A program made the translations under genes and the position numbers. The notes beneath the pieces were generated by a model. The model did no database searches. It worked only from the letters and a program-made list of their open reading frames with translations, and was not told the origin of the DNA. Positions 42,548 to 44,162 of a stretch of 44,162 bases of DNA are shown here, in pieces. Positions within the stretch are counted from its first letter, which is position 1; each line of letters opens with the position of its first letter. This stretch comes from UBA877 sp034436335 (lineage in GTDB: Bacteria > Chloroflexota > Anaerolineae > Anaerolineales > Villigracilaceae), in assembly GCA_034436335.1 (NCBI GenBank), contig DAOTVO010000018.1, forward strand, positions 1-44,162, given 5' to 3'.

Positions 42548-43873
42548 ATGAAACGCGCCTTGATTCCCCTCTTGCTCCTTCTCTTGTTCACGGCTTGCCT
42601 GCCGCAGACGGCGGACGGCGGGCAGCCGACCGCAGACGGCGGAACGCAGACCGCGGACTATTCGACTTCCACCCCCCCGCCGCGCCCGACGGAAACCCCC
42701 ACGCCGACCCCCACCCCGACCCCGGAAGCAGTGGCGGATTTTTTTGACGCCGGGACGTTTCCGCCAGAGATGCGGCGCTATGTGGAGACTTTGCCGAACC
42801 GCAATAATCTTGACCCCAGCCAGGCAGAGCAGCAAAGGTACATCGAGCAGGATCAGGCTTTTCATCAGTTTTACATGAGGGAGATGGTAGCGTATTTGCG
42901 GAAAAATGGCGTGGATACTTCGGAGTTTAAGGGGTTTAAAGGAGAAGATTGGCTGGATTATCAAAAAAGCATAAAAGTCTATGAGGCTTTGTGGCGGCTG
43001 CTTTATCAAGAGTATCAGAAGACAGGCAAGTATCGGACAGATTGGCTGCTGACGCCCTGGCTTTTGCGGGGAGATGGAAGTGAGAATTTGGGGATGTATG
43101 ATACGAGGAATTGGGTACCATCAATTAGTGGTGTTAATGGAGGGCTAGGATACGATCCAGGTTTTTATTCACCGGAAAAAATTATAAACATTTTTTCTGC
43201 TGCTAATCTGCAGGAAGCAATACAGAGGTGGAGAGAAGAAATCAGAGAGTATGGTGTTGTAGTACCAATCTTTGGCGTTTCAACAAACATTGAAAGAATG
43301 CCTATGGAACATTCATTAGATGGTGTTCTGGTTGCCATTTTTAATATGCCTGGTAGAGATGGAGTAAAGATTTTGGTTTTGGGGGTTTTGGATGAGAATG
43401 GAGTCTTGGTGTATCAGCCGTTTGCAGTGAACTTGAGCCCAGATACCCGCACGCAGGCAGGAGATTTTAGGTATACTGGCGACAATGTTGTCCCTGCGCC
43501 GGAGGGAGTTGATGTATATGTGGCAGATAATGCTCCAGAGAAAGTTTTTGGTAGATTTGAGTATGATTTGGAAAGAATCGTTGGCTTAATTGGTTATAAA
43601 ATTATAGGAAAACCTAGTCAAGGTTATGGCGATCCAAATGGTCTTAATTTTTACTCGTCACAATTTTTCTTTGATGGGATTGAATCATTTCATCGAATTG
43701 TAGGAAGTCAAAATTTTGAAGAGTCTTCGCTTTTTAATATACCTTCAAACCAGAACTCAAATCAGGTTATTACAGATCAGGATTTATATCAGGGAAATCA
43801 GGAAGAGCAGGAAGAACAGGGAAATCAGGGAGATGAGATAATAGTACCGGGAGGAGGAAGGATTGTTAAGTAG
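42548..43873 (+). CDS. Lipoprotein of unknown function with AT-rich 3' part
   Basis: The 441-residue protein has a lipobox LFTAC (Cys17). The linker is built from repeated words (QTADGGQPTADGGTQTAD) and then TPTP runs. The rest has no family I recognise. Segments DDW-like EDWLDYQKSIKVYEALWRLL and GVVVPIFGVSTNIERMP look like a folded domain with mixed helix and strand. The C-terminus is polar, rich in Gln, Asn and Glu (NQEEQEEQGNQGDE), and ends in GGGRIVK. From about 43000 the DNA becomes clearly more AT-rich than the surrounding genes, which may indicate acquisition or relaxed selection. It lies next to a transposase. Confidence 0.65.
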   Translation: MKRALIPLLLLLLFTACLPQTADGGQPTADGGTQTADYSTSTPPPRPTETPTPTPTPTPEAVADFFDAGTFPPEMRRYVETLPNRNNLDPSQAEQQRYIEQDQAFHQFYMREMVAYLRKNGVDTSEFKGFKGEDWLDYQKSIKVYEALWRLLYQEYQKTGKYRTDWLLTPWLLRGDGSENLGMYDTRNWVPSISGVNGGLGYDPGFYSPEKIINIFSAANLQEAIQRWREEIREYGVVVPIFGVSTNIERMPMEHSLDGVLVAIFNMPGRDGVKILVLGVLDENGVLVYQPFAVNLSPDTRTQAGDFRYTGDNVVPAPEGVDVYVADNAPEKVFGRFEYDLERIVGLIGYKIIGKPSQGYGDPNGLNFYSSQFFFDGIESFHRIVGSQNFEESSLFNIPSNQNSNQVITDQDLYQGNQEEQEEQGNQGDEIIVPGGGRIVK

Positions 43874-43879
43874 TTGGCT

Positions 43880-43907
43880 GGTTGCTGGTTGCTGGTTGCT
43901 GGTTGAC
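43880..43907. repeat. 7-bp tandem repeat GGTTGCT
   Basis: Three full GGTTGCT units (43880-43900) and a partial fourth follow the lipoprotein stop codon directly. They are flanked by TAGTTGGCT and GACTAGTTAGCTAG words. Confidence 0.85.
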
Positions 43908-43994
43908 TAGTTAGCTAGTACCTTTCCAACATAATGCTGATAAGTTCATCGCCTCTGGTACACTGTGGGCAAACAGGCAATTCAGGAGAGAGCG

Positions 43995-44162
43995 ATGGCA
44001 AACAAAATTTACATTGTTGATTTGACGGACAATGAACGGGCTGCGTTGCTGAAATTGATTCAAAATGGTAAGCAGTCCTCGCGCAAGGTCATGCGGGCTC
44101 ACATTCTATTACTGGCGGACGAAGGCAAGACGGATCAGGAAATCGTCAAGAGTTTGCATACC
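43995..44162 (+). mobile_element. IS630-family transposase, N-terminal part (cut by window edge)
   Basis: The open frame from ATG 43995 runs off the right edge. The 56 visible residues, including VDLTDNERAALLKLI and SSRKVMRAHILLLADEGKTD, match the N-terminal helix-turn-helix start of IS630-family transposases. GGAGAG precedes the ATG. The left end of the element should lie in the roughly 90 bases upstream, where I see no proven terminal inverted repeat. Confidence 0.85.

Overview
The window looks like a chromosomal segment of a Chloroflexota bacterium, most likely Anaerolineae. This is inferred from gene content and style; no rRNA is present to settle it. The pointers are high GC with standard stop codons, many lipoproteins with Thr/Pro-rich linkers, a CSLREA-type beta-helix protein, a sortase, an NBR1-type Ig-like domain, a fused FAD/Fe-S D-lactate-type dehydrogenase, a LutB-LutC fusion and an ileS T-box.

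Left end (1-5.1 kb): two lipoprotein genes, the second cut off by an IS701-family remnant. The remnant is fused in frame to the N-terminal half of a zinc peptidase, giving a 540-codon chimera. Next is a family 5 glycosidase gene interrupted by one in-frame TGA. 5-9.6 kb: a D-lactate/glycolate-type dehydrogenase and its FadR/GntR-type regulator face a DJ-1/PfpI gene across a divergent promoter. That promoter carries two near-identical palindromic operators. 9.6-16.1 kb: a GT39 glycosyltransferase and two deacetylase-barrel lipoproteins diverge from a NarL/DesK-type two-component system. A cluster of three half-sites lies between them.

16.2-18.5 kb holds the most unusual single gene: a secreted beta-helix protein, an LPKTG sorting motif and a sortase domain in one polypeptide, with an inverted repeat at its start. 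18.6-30 kb is mostly housekeeping: gyrA, tRNA-Pro, tlyA, a CcrM-like DNA methyltransferase, a cold-shock protein, rsmG, a DUF4349 lipoprotein, a phosphoesterase, coaBC, an M29 aminopeptidase and a UPF0316 membrane protein. 30-35.4 kb: glucan phosphorylase, then the divergent lutA-lutBC lactate operon and tRNA-Glu. 35.6-40.4 kb: a chitosanase-like protein with an NBR1-type Ig domain, and ileS behind a T-box. 40.7-44.2 kb: a CAP-domain lipoprotein, phoU, an AT-rich lipoprotein and the start of an IS630-family transposase at the window edge.

Two unrelated lactate-type oxidation routes occur 25 kb apart: the single-chain FAD/Fe-S enzyme and LutA/LutBC. Several families of small palindromic or word-like repeats are scattered through intergenic DNA and inside genes. 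The best defined is a GTAG-flanked hairpin whose core differs at every site yet stays self-complementary. Together with the sortase fusion, this is the best candidate here for something undescribed.
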